The notes under the pieces were generated by a model that saw nothing but the letters and a program-made list of their open reading frames with translations, was not told the DNA's origin and ran no database searches. From Wuchereria bancrofti (lineage: Eukaryota; Nematoda; Chromadorea; Rhabditida; Onchocercidae), in the NCBI GenBank assembly GCA_005281725.1, contig SSBO01000001.1, positions 9,173,334-9,237,333 on the forward strand: a stretch of 64,000 nt of DNA, given 5' to 3'. Below, piece by piece: positions 37,701-49,698 of the stretch (the stretch's first letter is position 1; each line of letters opens with the position of its first letter). A program made the position numbers and the translations under genes.

Positions 37701-40700
37701 GCTAGAATTTATGTTATAAATTAATCAGAAATAAACTCTTCACTGATTCATAGTATTTAATTATACTTGAAATACTCAATTTAATTACTCAATATGACTT
37801 AATGATTTAGATGCAAAAAAAGGATTATCGTAAATATTTTTGTTAAGAAAAAAACATTTTTTGTTTTGTTAAGTAAAACTTTTATTCTAGTCAAAATTAA
37901 AATAATCTTAATATATTTAACAATGATAAATTCGATTAAAATAATTTTAGTAATTTTGATAAAAATTCATTCAAAATAATTTTGATAATTTTTCTAATGA
38001 AATTTCAACTATAATAATTTTATTATGCTTAATGATAATAAACTAGAAAAGAAAAATGAATTATTAGGTACAATTACAACCATCAATGAATGGCGAAACA
38101 AAATATTGGATTGGATTACATCGAAGAAATGCACAAAGGTATCGTTTTTACCTGTCGCAGTTATTTACTGCCAATAATTCGAATGAATAAATTTTCAGAA
38201 ATGATCACCGAATTAAACGAATATCTCTTTTTTTTTGTTTTTCTTTTCATTTTTGCTTTTTAATTTTCTATCGAAATGATCTTTCTTTTATTTATTTGCT
38301 TTTTATTTTATAATTATTAAGGAAAAGAAAGTTTAATTTATTTTCCTGTAAAATAAAATTTTTGAGTAAAATAATTTTAAAAATGGATGAAATAAATTTT
38401 GTAGCCAATACGAATGGTCTGATGGTTCATCATTTGATTATTTATTAGAACGACTAACAAATAATGATCCAGATGAAGAGAGAGGTATTTGTGTTGCAAT
38501 ACAATTCAATGTTAGGTTCGTTTTTTTTTTCTTTTCTCCACAAAAATACATTTTCATTTCATAATTTTTATTTTAAAAAATGAAAAAAATTATATAAAAA
38601 GAAGTTATAAATGTGGAAAACATAAATTTTGATTTAGAAATTTTGAAAATTCATAAATTTTGATTTAAAAATTTAATCTCATATTTGAAGGACTATTTGC
38701 TGAATATTTTAGCACCAAATTACTCCAGAAACAACCGCTATATGATCTTTTTGGTATTCCAATTCAAGTAACAAAGAATGCTCCAGGTTGCTTTTTTTTT
38801 TCTTCAATAATCTCATTTTTAAATTAAACTTTAAAATGTTTCATTAATTAACGAATCATTTTTAGCACATTTTTAAAATCAAAAATTTGCAATGAATGAA
38901 ATATTTTGTAGCATATTTTTGGACTCATCAACGATGTGATAATCGCTATTTGGCAATATGTCGTAAACCAGGCTTTGATTATCATACTCGTTTTGAATTA
39001 TCATCAAAAGAAGAAAGACGATTGAAAAAGCAAAGCAACTGGAAATGTTCAAATGGATACAAATTATTCAGTTCGTTTTCTTCTCTCTCTCTCTCTCTCT
39101 CTCTCTACTTCTCTCTTTTTCTGCTTCTTTTATTAAAATAAATTTTATTTTAAATAACGAAATGAATTTCATTACACTAAATTATTCATCAATTTTTTTT
39201 TTTTTGCTTAAACAGTAAATTTTTTCGTTGAGTTTTTTTTGTTAATGTACCAAATTCATAGTTTAATTATTTGCAACTTAAATTTGAGGTGATATTAAAA
39301 TTTGAAATTAATTTTTTCTTTCAGCTTAACAAGCAATTTCTAGCAAAAATTTATTGAATAAATACGTTTTTACCTTAACGTATTTTTTTTTTTCATCCTT
39401 TGATTATTACCACTGAAACTAATTTCCAACAGTAATAAATGAACACAAATAATTAAAAAAAAAAAAGAGCTCATTGAAAATGTATAATTAATATGCAGAA
39501 ATTAACTACAATTAATGATTAGCATTTATAATTGAAATAATTAGTAATATCAAAATTCAAATTTAATATAAATGATTGCTGTTTGAAAAAATTCAAAATA
39601 TTGGTGAAGAATTGGAAATGCTATTAGCAATTTAAAAATTTGTGAAGAGTTTAAAAGAAAAAAAAAGAATCGAAATGAAATTTAGTCAAAAAAAAAAAAA
39701 AAATCTAATGTCTAATTTATTGTGAAGCGCAGGAGGAATGTGTTATAAATTATATGGAACAAATGATAATGGTGTAACATTCGCTAAAGCTATTCAACGT
39801 TGCAAAAATGAAAAAGCTAGTTTGGTTAGCTTAACTGATATTTATGAAAATGGTAAGAATTTATTTTTTAGAAAAGAATTTGAAATGAAATATTTTAATT
39901 AATAATTAACTATCTTCATTCTTTATCAAAAAAGAAAACAAATAAACAACTAAATTTATTCCCTGTCGAAAAACGAAACAAACATATAAATTTGAATTTT
40001 ATTATTGTTTCTTTATGATTTCGTTATTGTTCAAGCTGTCTAATAATTCCTTAATTAATATTAAATATATTCAACTGGTTTTGTTTACTTAATTTATTTG
40101 CACGAGCATATTGTTTTCCTCATTTCTAAATAAAATTAAGCTTACAAATATTCACAAAGTTATTTAATATGTAAAAATTGAATTTTTGTTTTGTGTTTTT
40201 AAAAAAGCTATTGAACTTATATTTTAATTTCTACAATTATTTGACTTAAATTTTAAAATGAACTCATTTGATAGGATTTGTTGCATCAATGTTGCAAAAT
40301 TTAAATAGTAATGCATGGATTGGTATGGATATGACAGATGGACGAGTACGATGGTTGGATGGTGAACCGTTAAAATTGATCCGTTTCGGTCCAGATAATA
40401 GAGTAATCCGAATTGGCGGTGATCGACATATTTTTCAAAATGTTGGTCAATCTGGTTTTTCAAATGAGGTTATTATGTATTTTGTTTTATACAATTTATT
40501 TATTTATTTTAACATTTTATAATTTAATTTATTACTTATGCTTATAATTTTATATTTATTTAGCAATACTTACTTTTATTTATTTTATATTTATTTTTTT
40601 ATTTTTTGCCTGAAAAATGCATTTCAAACATTTCAAAAATGTTTTACTTAATTAGTAAATATTTTCAGGCTTGTGTTGCATTAGATGCTACTAATATGGT

Positions 40701-43700
40701 CGGATATTGGGATATTATCTTCAATAAAACTAGTAAATCCCATTTCTTTCAAAAATATTTGAAATGATCTGAAATTTAATTCATTCTAATAATTATCTAT
40801 GAATTGCTTGTACAATAAGTTAGTTAACAACTACTTTTTCATTCAATTTTATCATTTCGTAAATGTTAAAATTAGTTTGGATAAGATTTAACTTTCTCAT
40901 ATTGCAATCCATCTAGTCATTTCGTATTCTTTCATCAATTTTAATAGATTCTAGTTATCTTACATGAAATATCTCATTAATGAAATCTCTTAATGAGTAT
41001 TAAATCATTTAATAAGCCAATAATTTTAATGTCTAGTTTATAAAGCGGAACATTTGATTTGTATATTTCAAATTAAACTTTTAATTGGTATAAGAACGCT
41101 AAAATATCAAAGCAATGAACTAAAAATTTCAAATAATTTAGTAGCTTTAGGTAATGAGAAATTTAAATTAAATTATTACGCCTGTTTTCTTTCATAAATA
41201 GTTTTTTTTTCGCTTATCAGAAAAGTGATTTAATTAGATTTTTCAAAAGATAATTAATTTCAAACTGTGGAATTTTTTAAGTTCAAATTTTGTAATTTGA
41301 AAAATGACAGTTATTGAATGTTCAGATTATGTTTTCCCTAGTGGTTCAACAAAAGCAGATAACAAATCAAATCAGTGTGATACAATGGAATTACCATATA
41401 TTTGTGAAACTTATGCAGGTTAATCATTTTTCACTATTATCATTTAAGAGGTGTTAAGCCTGAAATGATAAGATAAGAAAGAATTGTTGAAAGTTTATTA
41501 AATGTGCAACTTTTCATGTAATGTAACGAATGATTTATTACTATTAAGTAATTAGTTAAAAAAGAAATTCAAGTTTGAACTACCAACAAAAAAATAGGTA
41601 AAATGTAAGAAAGAGATATGATGTCACATTCCATCTTTGACGAATTAATTAATTAATTAATTAAATGCTTTAGATGAATCAGCAAACGTAATTCAAAAGA
41701 AAAAGACATGCTATGAAATCGATGATGTTACATACTGTTTTCTTCTCAATGATCCTAACAAACATAGTTTGTTATCAATGAATTAAATTTTTTTACCTTT
41801 TTATTTTTGAAATAGAATTGAAATTTTTTTTATAATGCAAAAATAGAAAGAAATTTAAATGTATTTGATGCATTTTGCATTATCATTGACAAAGATTGTG
41901 GCATTTTTCTAATTCATTCATTTCTCAAATATGAAATACTAATTAGTCATATTTAACCTTTTTTTTTGTATTCAAAAATTTGCTTACGTTATAATTTTTA
42001 TGAATTTTTTAAATTACAATTCCATCTTTCTTGACTTCTGTTGCATTTTACTCATTTTTCAAATATAAAAGTTGAAAATTTATTGTTGATAGCAAATTTT
42101 TTTCATCGAAATTTCCTTCACAATTATCATTTGATATAATTTTGAATTATCATTTCGTCATTTTCATGCAATTTAACAAAGCAGAAAGATGCAAAATGCA
42201 AAGAATTTTAGTTTAAAATTTTTGCTAAATTTTTCTAGCAATGATTAATTTCAAAAAATTTTCAGTTAATGGTCATTTTAATTTTGTGGATGCATCGGAA
42301 ATTTGTGCGACATTACCAACAAAATATACAAATTACGGTAGAAAATATGGTCAACTAGCACAAGCTGATAATATTTTCGAATGGTTATTTTTAACAGCAA
42401 TGGCACTGGAAAATGATTACGATGAATTCTTTATGGGTATTCGTTTCCGGAAATCAGTAGGGTACGGTATTAGAAATTTTTAAATGAAATTTGCAAAAAA
42501 AATTCTATTTTCATGAAAAATTTAATATCTGTTAAAATATTTTGAAAAATTGCCACTTTCTTTTATAATAATTTCAATTATCTAATTCTATTGCTAAAAC
42601 TATTTTTTAGATAATATAATTCTTGCTAAATTTATTAATTTAATAATCTATCATCATTATTTTAACGTTATTATTACTATTATGGTTGCTAGTATTATCA
42701 TTATTATTAATTATGATTGTAATTTATAAACGAATTTTAAACAAAATAATGAAGCACTGAAAAGGAACATTGACAAATGTTTAAAAAAAGTATTAAAGCA
42801 ATAAAAAAGCGATATTTTAATGTTTTTGAAATTTATTGAATAACATATGCAATATTTTAAAATTCCATCATCCTCAATGGTTTAATAAAATTCAGAAATT
42901 TCAAGAATGTTGTGGATAATTTAGAAATTATTAATTCAATATTCATATTTATTAATTAATTTATTTTGTACTCGTTTTAAATTATAAATTCTATTTGATT
43001 GCAGTGTTGCTTATACTTTTATAGATAAAATGCAATTTTCAATCAATCAATCATATTTGTAGCTGTTTTTTTTTCTGATCAGTTTTTGAAATGAAGCATC
43101 CGGAATGAAATTTTTTCTTGTTTCAGGTTTGAAAGAACAGATAATCTTCGATTACGTCTAGCACCTTGGGATATTGGTGAGCCAAATTTAAAGAATGGCA
43201 ATTGTGTTGTTTTGAAAATTGGCAGAAATGGTCCTGCATGGTACATCGATGATTGTATGAAACGTAAACCGATCGTTTGTCGACTTACTAACGGTGAAAA
43301 TTTATTTCAAATTAGAATTATATAGATGACTTTTTTGCAAAATTGATGACAAACTTTCCATGTATGCTAATGAGAATTGATTGAATTGGAGAAATTGCAA
43401 AATTTAAACATTTAATCATTCTTTGTTGATAATATAAATCATAAAATCTGATGACTATATCAGTTAATATTAAAAGATAAAAGAAATTGATATTTCTAAT
43501 TATTACTTTAATCTGTAGTAATGTGATATGTTTAATAGCATAACGTAATATCATTATTTACTAATTTATGATAACGTGATATGCTTAATAGAATACGTAA
43601 TATCATTATTTTCTAATTTGTAATTATGTGATATATTTAATAAGATAATGTGATATCACTTTATCATTGCTAAAATTATTTTAGAAGAACCAATGAGTAT

Positions 43701-46700
43701 GGTACCACAAACGGTACGTTGCCCAGATGGTAAAGAAGATTGGATTCTTGGTGAAACACATTGTTATCATTTAGTGAGTAATATATCAATGTTTAGTTCA
43801 GGATTTAAAGCAGATCACGATTGTTTCAAGGTAAGTATAAAGGTGTTCTAATTAGGTAATTCATTAACAATACAGGTAGTCAAATATAACATATGGTTAA
43901 AAAAATATTCGTCGGATCTTTTTTTTTTTATAAAAAGGAATTTTTTTTTATTTTTTATCCTATCGAAATTATCCAAATCTACTTTTATTTTCTAATCAAT
44001 TATATATTAATTATACTTTGATAATGATTAATTCTTTTATACAAATTTCATATGCAAAATATTATTGATAAGAAAATTTTAATATCATATAAAAATCATT
44101 CTGCTTTAATGGGCAAAATTACTTCGCCTCCTTGTGCTCCAGCTTTAAATGGTGCTTGTGGATCATCTTCTTCATCTGGTACCTCAGCCCATTGAATGAC
44201 AAATTTATCCTCTTTAGGTGGTCCTTCTAGACGAATTATTGTCAACTCTGTTTTGTCATCTTTTGAAACAAAACCATATACAGGTGTAACACGATAATGA
44301 TCATTGTTGGTTGATTTCACCTGAAATTTCAATTTCAAATCTTATTTATTCATACCATATCGCTCAAATTAATTTATCACCAATACTGATAATCTTACGA
44401 AAAAAAAAAAAGACAAAAGAATTTATAAAAATAAGACAATTAGCATGAAAATTACACATTAATTTTATGTATTAATTTATATAAAATTTTTAAAGTAGTT
44501 TTTTTTTTTTTTTTTTTTTTTGTAAAACTATTTTCTCTCATTTGCAATATAAATTTTTAAAAGTTCGTAAGTGAGAATGAAACAAACTTTAAAACCAAGT
44601 CTGCCTTCGGATTGATTGATTATCTTAACAGTAGCGTTACCTCCAGAAGCTTGAAATGTTACATCGGGAGGATCGATATTCATTGCCATCCCGAATTACA
44701 GTACTTTGAAGTATACTTTTGTAATAAAAGAGTAAACGTAAAAACGTGAAACCGTTCGTACGGTATACTTTGAAAAGCAAAATTGAAATGAAATATTTTT
44801 ATTGAATTGTAACAATTTAAATACTTTTCCTTAATGATATATCTGTTAACTAATTTGCATCATTTGCTACTAAATTATTTTTTACTTTTTTCTTTCGAAA
44901 TTTATGTAAATTAATAGATGAATCAATTATATAAAGTAATATGTTTATGTATCTACTCAAAAAAAGTATTACTTTTTGGTGTTTGATTTTTTTAAAATTT
45001 CCATTGGTTTTTAAATTTTACTTTTAAGTAATAACTGTTGTATTATCAATTTTAATTATTTTTTACTTGTTAATTACTATTTATCATTAGGTAACATTAA
45101 AGTTTGCAAGCAAAGTATAGATTTAGACGAATCAATAACAAATGATACAGAAAAAAAGCCAATAAATATTTTGGATGACATATAATTCAATGATCGACGA
45201 AATATTTTAATAAACAATATTAATCTATTATTCATTAATTTAACTTAAATTTAAATTCATTAAATTGACATTGCAATAAACTTCAGCAGCTTACGACAGA
45301 AACATAACATTGCTTAAGGATTATTCATTTTTCTTGGCGAATGTGCACATTTTCATTTTTGTGAATTTTTAAATTGTTTATATTTTATGCGTACTTTTAA
45401 TTGTTAATTAATTTTAGTATTTTAATGCAACTTTGGCTAGTTTTGAAACGCAAAAAGATTTTGAACTATTCAAAAGTCACATATTGCATAATGAATTATC
45501 CGTATCAAATGCTTTAATTGGACTCATCCGACAACAACACGGTAATCATTATTCTAAATTTTCCAAAATTTATCACTAATGTTAAAAGATAGCAAATATA
45601 GGTGATAAGCATAAATTATTACTCTTATAATTATGCTAAAAGAGAGAAAAAAGACTAGTAATGATGAAATGTGTGGTGATAATTATGATAATTTATAATG
45701 TGAGAAATGAATAAGGTATTTCATAATGATAATAGTAATGATAGTGATAATAATAATAAATCAATAACAAACAATAATTGAAGCAATAATCTCAAACAAA
45801 CTACAATTCAGTAAATTAACTTTTACAAAAATTGAAATTAATACAATTAACTCTTAGAAAAATTAAAATTAAACTTTGAAAAAGAAGAGGACGAATACTT
45901 TGTCAGGTTCATATGCTTGGAAAGATTTATCACCGGTAACATTCCTGAATTGGGCCGAAGATGAACCGGCTGATACGAAAGGTCGAATAACTCAACAATG
46001 TGTGAAAATGCAACTTAATGGTAATTACACTTGGCATAGTCTTAGCTGTTGGCAAAGTACTCATTTCTTATGTTCAACACCGGTTGTTAATGTAAACTAC
46101 AATCTTTCCGCAAGTAATTTTTATCAAATATTAATTTTTTTTTCCTTCTGAAATTTAAATTTCAAATTTTATATTTATTTGCAAATAATTTAGATGTATT
46201 ATGAAAAAAAAAATTCTTTTTCCATCAATAACTAAATAGTAGATCTATGAAGGTAATTATTGAATTAGTTTAATTTAATTCGACTATTGAGTTTTTTTTT
46301 TTAGTCAAAAATTTTTATTTCAGGAGAAAATGATAAAAATGAAGCATTTTCATCGCAACATTTATCATTTGATAAGGAACGAAATAGTAGGAAGAAATTC
46401 CCCAATGATTATGATAGTTATTCTAGTAAAACAAACACAAATGATCAAAGTTGTAAGTATTTGCATTTTAGCTACTTTTTTTTTTTAAATCTTTAAAATA
46501 GAAAGAATTCATTGATAAATCATTTGAAAGTGTTAAAATTAATATCATTTTTTAACTTATATGAATTGTTGTTAAGAAAAAAAAGAAAGAAAGAAAACAA
46601 TGGAATAACTAAAACTATGCAAGTTACTATGTAAGAATCATAATTGACAGACAAATTATATAATATTTCAATAAAACTCAAATTCAGACTAATCTAATTC

Positions 46701-47481
46701 AGTCTAATTAAGATTTATTTTTCAAATTGAAAGTTATAGCATATGAAAGAAATAATAAAGTTAGTGTTCAATTTTAGCAAGAAAATAAGAGTTAAATATG
46801 AAGCAAATTATTTGAAATTAAATATTGCTAATTCTTAAGACTAAAGTAATTATCATAATGCTTTGCTCTTACTTTGTTAGATTACTTTGTGTTAGATTTT
46901 TCTCCTATAGCTTAATTAAAATATGAAACTTAATAGCTATTTAATTATATTCATTTCTGATTAATCATTAATAACAATTACAGTATAAATTGTAGCGAAA
47001 ATTGAAATTGAAATATTGATATTAACTGTTATGTATAGTTCTTCAGTTATAGTTTATGCAATAGTTTACAATATTTTAACATTCATTAAGTTTTTCATTT
47101 CTATTCTGTTCTATCTAAATTATATCACAATCATTCATTGTCAGTAATTATTAAATTTTCTAATTCCTATTCTCTCTCTCTCTCATCACAATCACAATTA
47201 TTATCAATAATTAGTGAATTGTTAATTTTAAAATTTCTAATTTGTGAAATTATTTGAACAAAAATGAAATTTATTTTGTTTTTTTTGCAGTACTGCCAGT
47301 GCCATCATCTCAATCAATAAGCGCAATTAATACATTCGGTGAAATTTGTTTAGTGCTTATCATAGCGCTAAGTATAGTTGGCGGTATACAATTATGGAAA
47401 CGAAAACGACGATTGCGCTTAAGCAGTCAACGAATTGTACAATTTGATCAACTTCAAAATGAGGAAGAAAATGCCATGTAG
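34791..47481 (+). CDS. Type I membrane protein with five C-type lectin-like domains
   Basis: Probable cell-surface or endocytic lectin-like receptor. There are 23 exons, starting at 34791, 35185, 35704, 36284, 36601, 36842, 37201, 38068, 38405, 38713, 38912, 39733, 40275, 40669, 41311, 41674, 42266, 43127, 43685, 45418, 45907, 46324 and 47291, with stop at 47479-47481. They total 3027 nt, or 1008 residues, with every phase matching. The start was chosen because MYMLFLLLLSKFDIIG is a signal peptide whose donor fits exon 2; the later ATG at 35115 reads through a poly-T acceptor tract. Domains: CTLD1 (exons 2-5), CTLD2 (7-11), CTLD3 (11-15), CTLD4 (16-18), CTLD5 (19-21). They show WIG and terminal Cys motifs (WWIGLG, FICQM, YLAICRK, YICETY, HFLCSTP). 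CTLD4 has GEPNLKNGNC, the mannose-type EPN motif, but YIDD where WND is usual. An acidic/Ser-rich stalk follows, then the span EICLVLIIALSIVGGIQLW, a KRKRRLR stop-transfer and a 27-residue tail. No fibronectin-II or ricin-like domain is seen, unlike the vertebrate mannose receptor. Confidence 0.9.
36746..37034. repeat. Direct repeat in the two introns flanking lectin exon 6
   Basis: About 65 bp at 36746-36810 (CAACAATACAATTTGTGTCT onward to TTTTGTCATT) recurs at 36951-37015 with about ten differences, followed by a further partial copy at 37017-37034. The copies sit in the introns before and after the 88-nt exon 36842-36929. Confidence 0.8.
37453..37695. repeat. Diverged direct repeat in lectin intron 7
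   Basis: Segments 37453-37545 and 37611-37695 share an order of motifs: AAATTTATCA, then AATTGGTTAG, AAGATAT and GAAGAAGTG-like ends. This is an old local duplication about 160 bp apart. Confidence 0.6.
38101..38372 (+). repeat. Parental copy of the fragment found at 23402-23677
   Basis: This is the functional side of the duplication: the 3' half of lectin exon 8 (38068-38138) plus the start of its intron. It keeps frame with the exons on both sides, so this copy, not the distant one, is the gene. Confidence 0.88.
43519..43665. repeat. Three-copy tandem repeat, period about 53 bp
   Basis: GTGATATGTTTAATAGCAT-like units begin at 43523, 43576 and 43628, each followed by AACGTAATATCATTATTT-like sequence. 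They lie in the intron between lectin exons 18 and 19. Confidence 0.8.
44096..44689 (-). CDS. Small MSP-domain protein (sperm-specific type), nested gene
   Basis: Single-domain major sperm protein relative, of the short nematode class often expressed in sperm. Two exons, 44588-44689 and 44096-44320, encode 108 residues. That is essentially just the MSP immunoglobulin-like beta-sandwich, matching the family's usual length. The start MAMNIDPPDVTFQASGGNAT fits the conserved N-terminal strand, with Met-3 as an alternative start two codons on. SEGRLGFK then VKSTNNDHYRVTPVYGFV spans the splice, with donor GTTTGT and acceptor TTTCAG in phase 0. IIRLEGPPKEDKFVIQWAEV is the most diagnostic stretch, and DDPQAPFKAG precedes the last strand. 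It has no signal peptide, as expected for MSP proteins. The whole gene lies antisense within the 1.6-kb lectin intron 43831-45417. Classical MSPs are about 127 residues, so this is nearer the SSP-type small proteins than MSP itself. Confidence 0.92.
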
Positions 47482-49698
47482 ATGATATGATACGGGTATC
47501 AATGATAATAATAGTGAAAAATGAAAAAGTAATTTTATAAAGTTTAAAAGAAAAAAATTTTGTCAGAACAAAAAAAGAAAGAAAAGAAAAAAAATTAAAT
47601 TAAGTTATATTTTATTTCAATTTAGTATGGAAGTTAATATGCTTCATACCTCTATTTTTTCATTAACTATAATTTGTCCTTTTTCTTTTTTTTTTTTTGT
47701 CCATTTATGCTAATTTGTTTAATTCATTTATCTCAATTTATGATGCAATAATAATTGGATGAAGAATTTAAGAAAAAAGAAAAAACTATGCAAATATGTT
47801 GACATATTGCAAATGACACAAAATATATAGAAGCTTTCATCTGCTTCATAAAATTTAATCTTTTTTTTTTTTGTAGATAACATTTTGGATTTATCATATT
47901 TTCTATTTACTTTTTTTTTTATTTTCTTCTACCGCAGTACCGTAATTTAGAAATGACAGTTTTATTTCGTTCCTCATTTTTGTTTCTGCTTTCATTTACA
48001 TTCTTCACAGGAATTTAAAAATTAATTTAATTAAGGTCAGAAAATTTTCTGATTAAATTTATTTGCAAACAATTCATGTCAGTCAATCATAGTGAAATTC
48101 CCCTCGCGAAAAAAAAAAGGAAAAACTTTGTTACTGTACCATTTCATTGAAACTGTATTTTCAAATTCTGAAACGGTAATTTAAATACGATACAATGAAG
48201 TGAAGAAAACCGCAAATAATATTTTCTCATTCAAACAATCAAAGCATTTACATTCTAGAAATTTGTTCCATTTTTCTATCATTTATTCAAATTCATATGT
48301 AAATTTTTCCGGTTTAAATTTTATATGTTTTGAGCATCTGACAAATTTATATCTCAAACATTTGATGAATTAATTCACATGTAAATTCTTTCATCCTAAA
48401 ACTAAATTTATATTTAATGATTATATTCAAAGTTATAAAATGTAAAATAGCTTTTTTACTCGCACAACTATCTTTTATATCCAATAGAATTTTATCACAA
48501 AAATACCTTCGTGAATTACTCGATATGTAGGGAATTAGTGCCATTACTTATCAATTCTAAGCGATTACTTACTTACTTACTTACTTATCCACTCTCTACT
48601 GAAAACTTTAATTTCGACAATTGAAGAGCTGTGCTTTCCTAGATTAATCAAGTTCTTACCTCAACTCAATCAGTTCCTTATCAGTCCTCTTTCAAACTTC
48701 GAAACAATTTTTTATCAGTAATCAAGAAGAAATGTCCTTCTATTAATTAATAACTGTCTTATCTGTGAAACAACGAATTACGCAAATCAAATCAGAAATA
48801 GTCTATTCCGATTCCGGATTGGTTATCGTTTAAATTTATAAGAATTAAACATTGCTTGTTTACTTAAGAAGAAGTCAAAATTTAAATACTCAATGGTGTT
48901 CCATTAAATTACTACCATTTATATCTATTTCCTGATCTCTTAAAAATTTTGATCTATTCAGTAATTTTTTGCTGATAAAATTATGAAAGTTTAAATTTTA
49001 TATGAAAATTTGACATGAAAACATGTGCAAAATTTGTCATTAAAAAGATATTATGCTAATACTTCAATAAATTGTAAATGGGCAATCGAGAAGTTGCCCA
49101 CCCGCCAAAATCATCTTCCCGACACTTTCCCATTCATCACAATCGTTCATAAAAATGCTTGCTAATAATGCAGAACTTCAATTAAACTAAGAATACAATC
49201 ATACAATCTTTTAGGGAAAAACTTTCATAAATTGACCGACAAAGACCAAAGATCAAATATTTCGAAATGTACAACAGTAAATTAATTGACCGATTACTGG
49301 ATTCAATCGTTTCGTAATTATTAGCATATAATCACTAATTCAAATAATTCTGGCAAGTATTTCATGGATATGATTCCGGAAAGTTTTCAAAAAATAACAA
49401 AATTCATGAACGAAACCAGTTTTCGGATAAATGCAACAAGAAAAAAGTCAATGTTCCATAAAGTACGATATAGTAAAGTTTCGACTTTTTACCAAACTTT
49501 AAAAAAATTTCCGGAATTACTTTTTCTTTTTCGGATGCTAAAAAAAAATGTTTGTTCTTTCCTTCCTTTCTTCTTCCTGTCTCTCTGTGATTTTTATATA
49601 AATGGATAAATCATTTGGAACATTTGACATGAAGCAAGTAAAAATATAGTCATACACAAAAATAAACAACGAAATTTTTTTTTGGAGAATTTTTAAAT
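47482..49698. other. Convergent intergenic region
   Basis: 3' flanks of the lectin gene (plus) and the aerolysin-like gene (minus). It contains T- and A-rich tracts and a TTAC tetranucleotide run at about 48566-48587. The open frame at 49364-49609 has no recognisable family or splice partner and I do not accept it as a gene. Confidence 0.55.
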
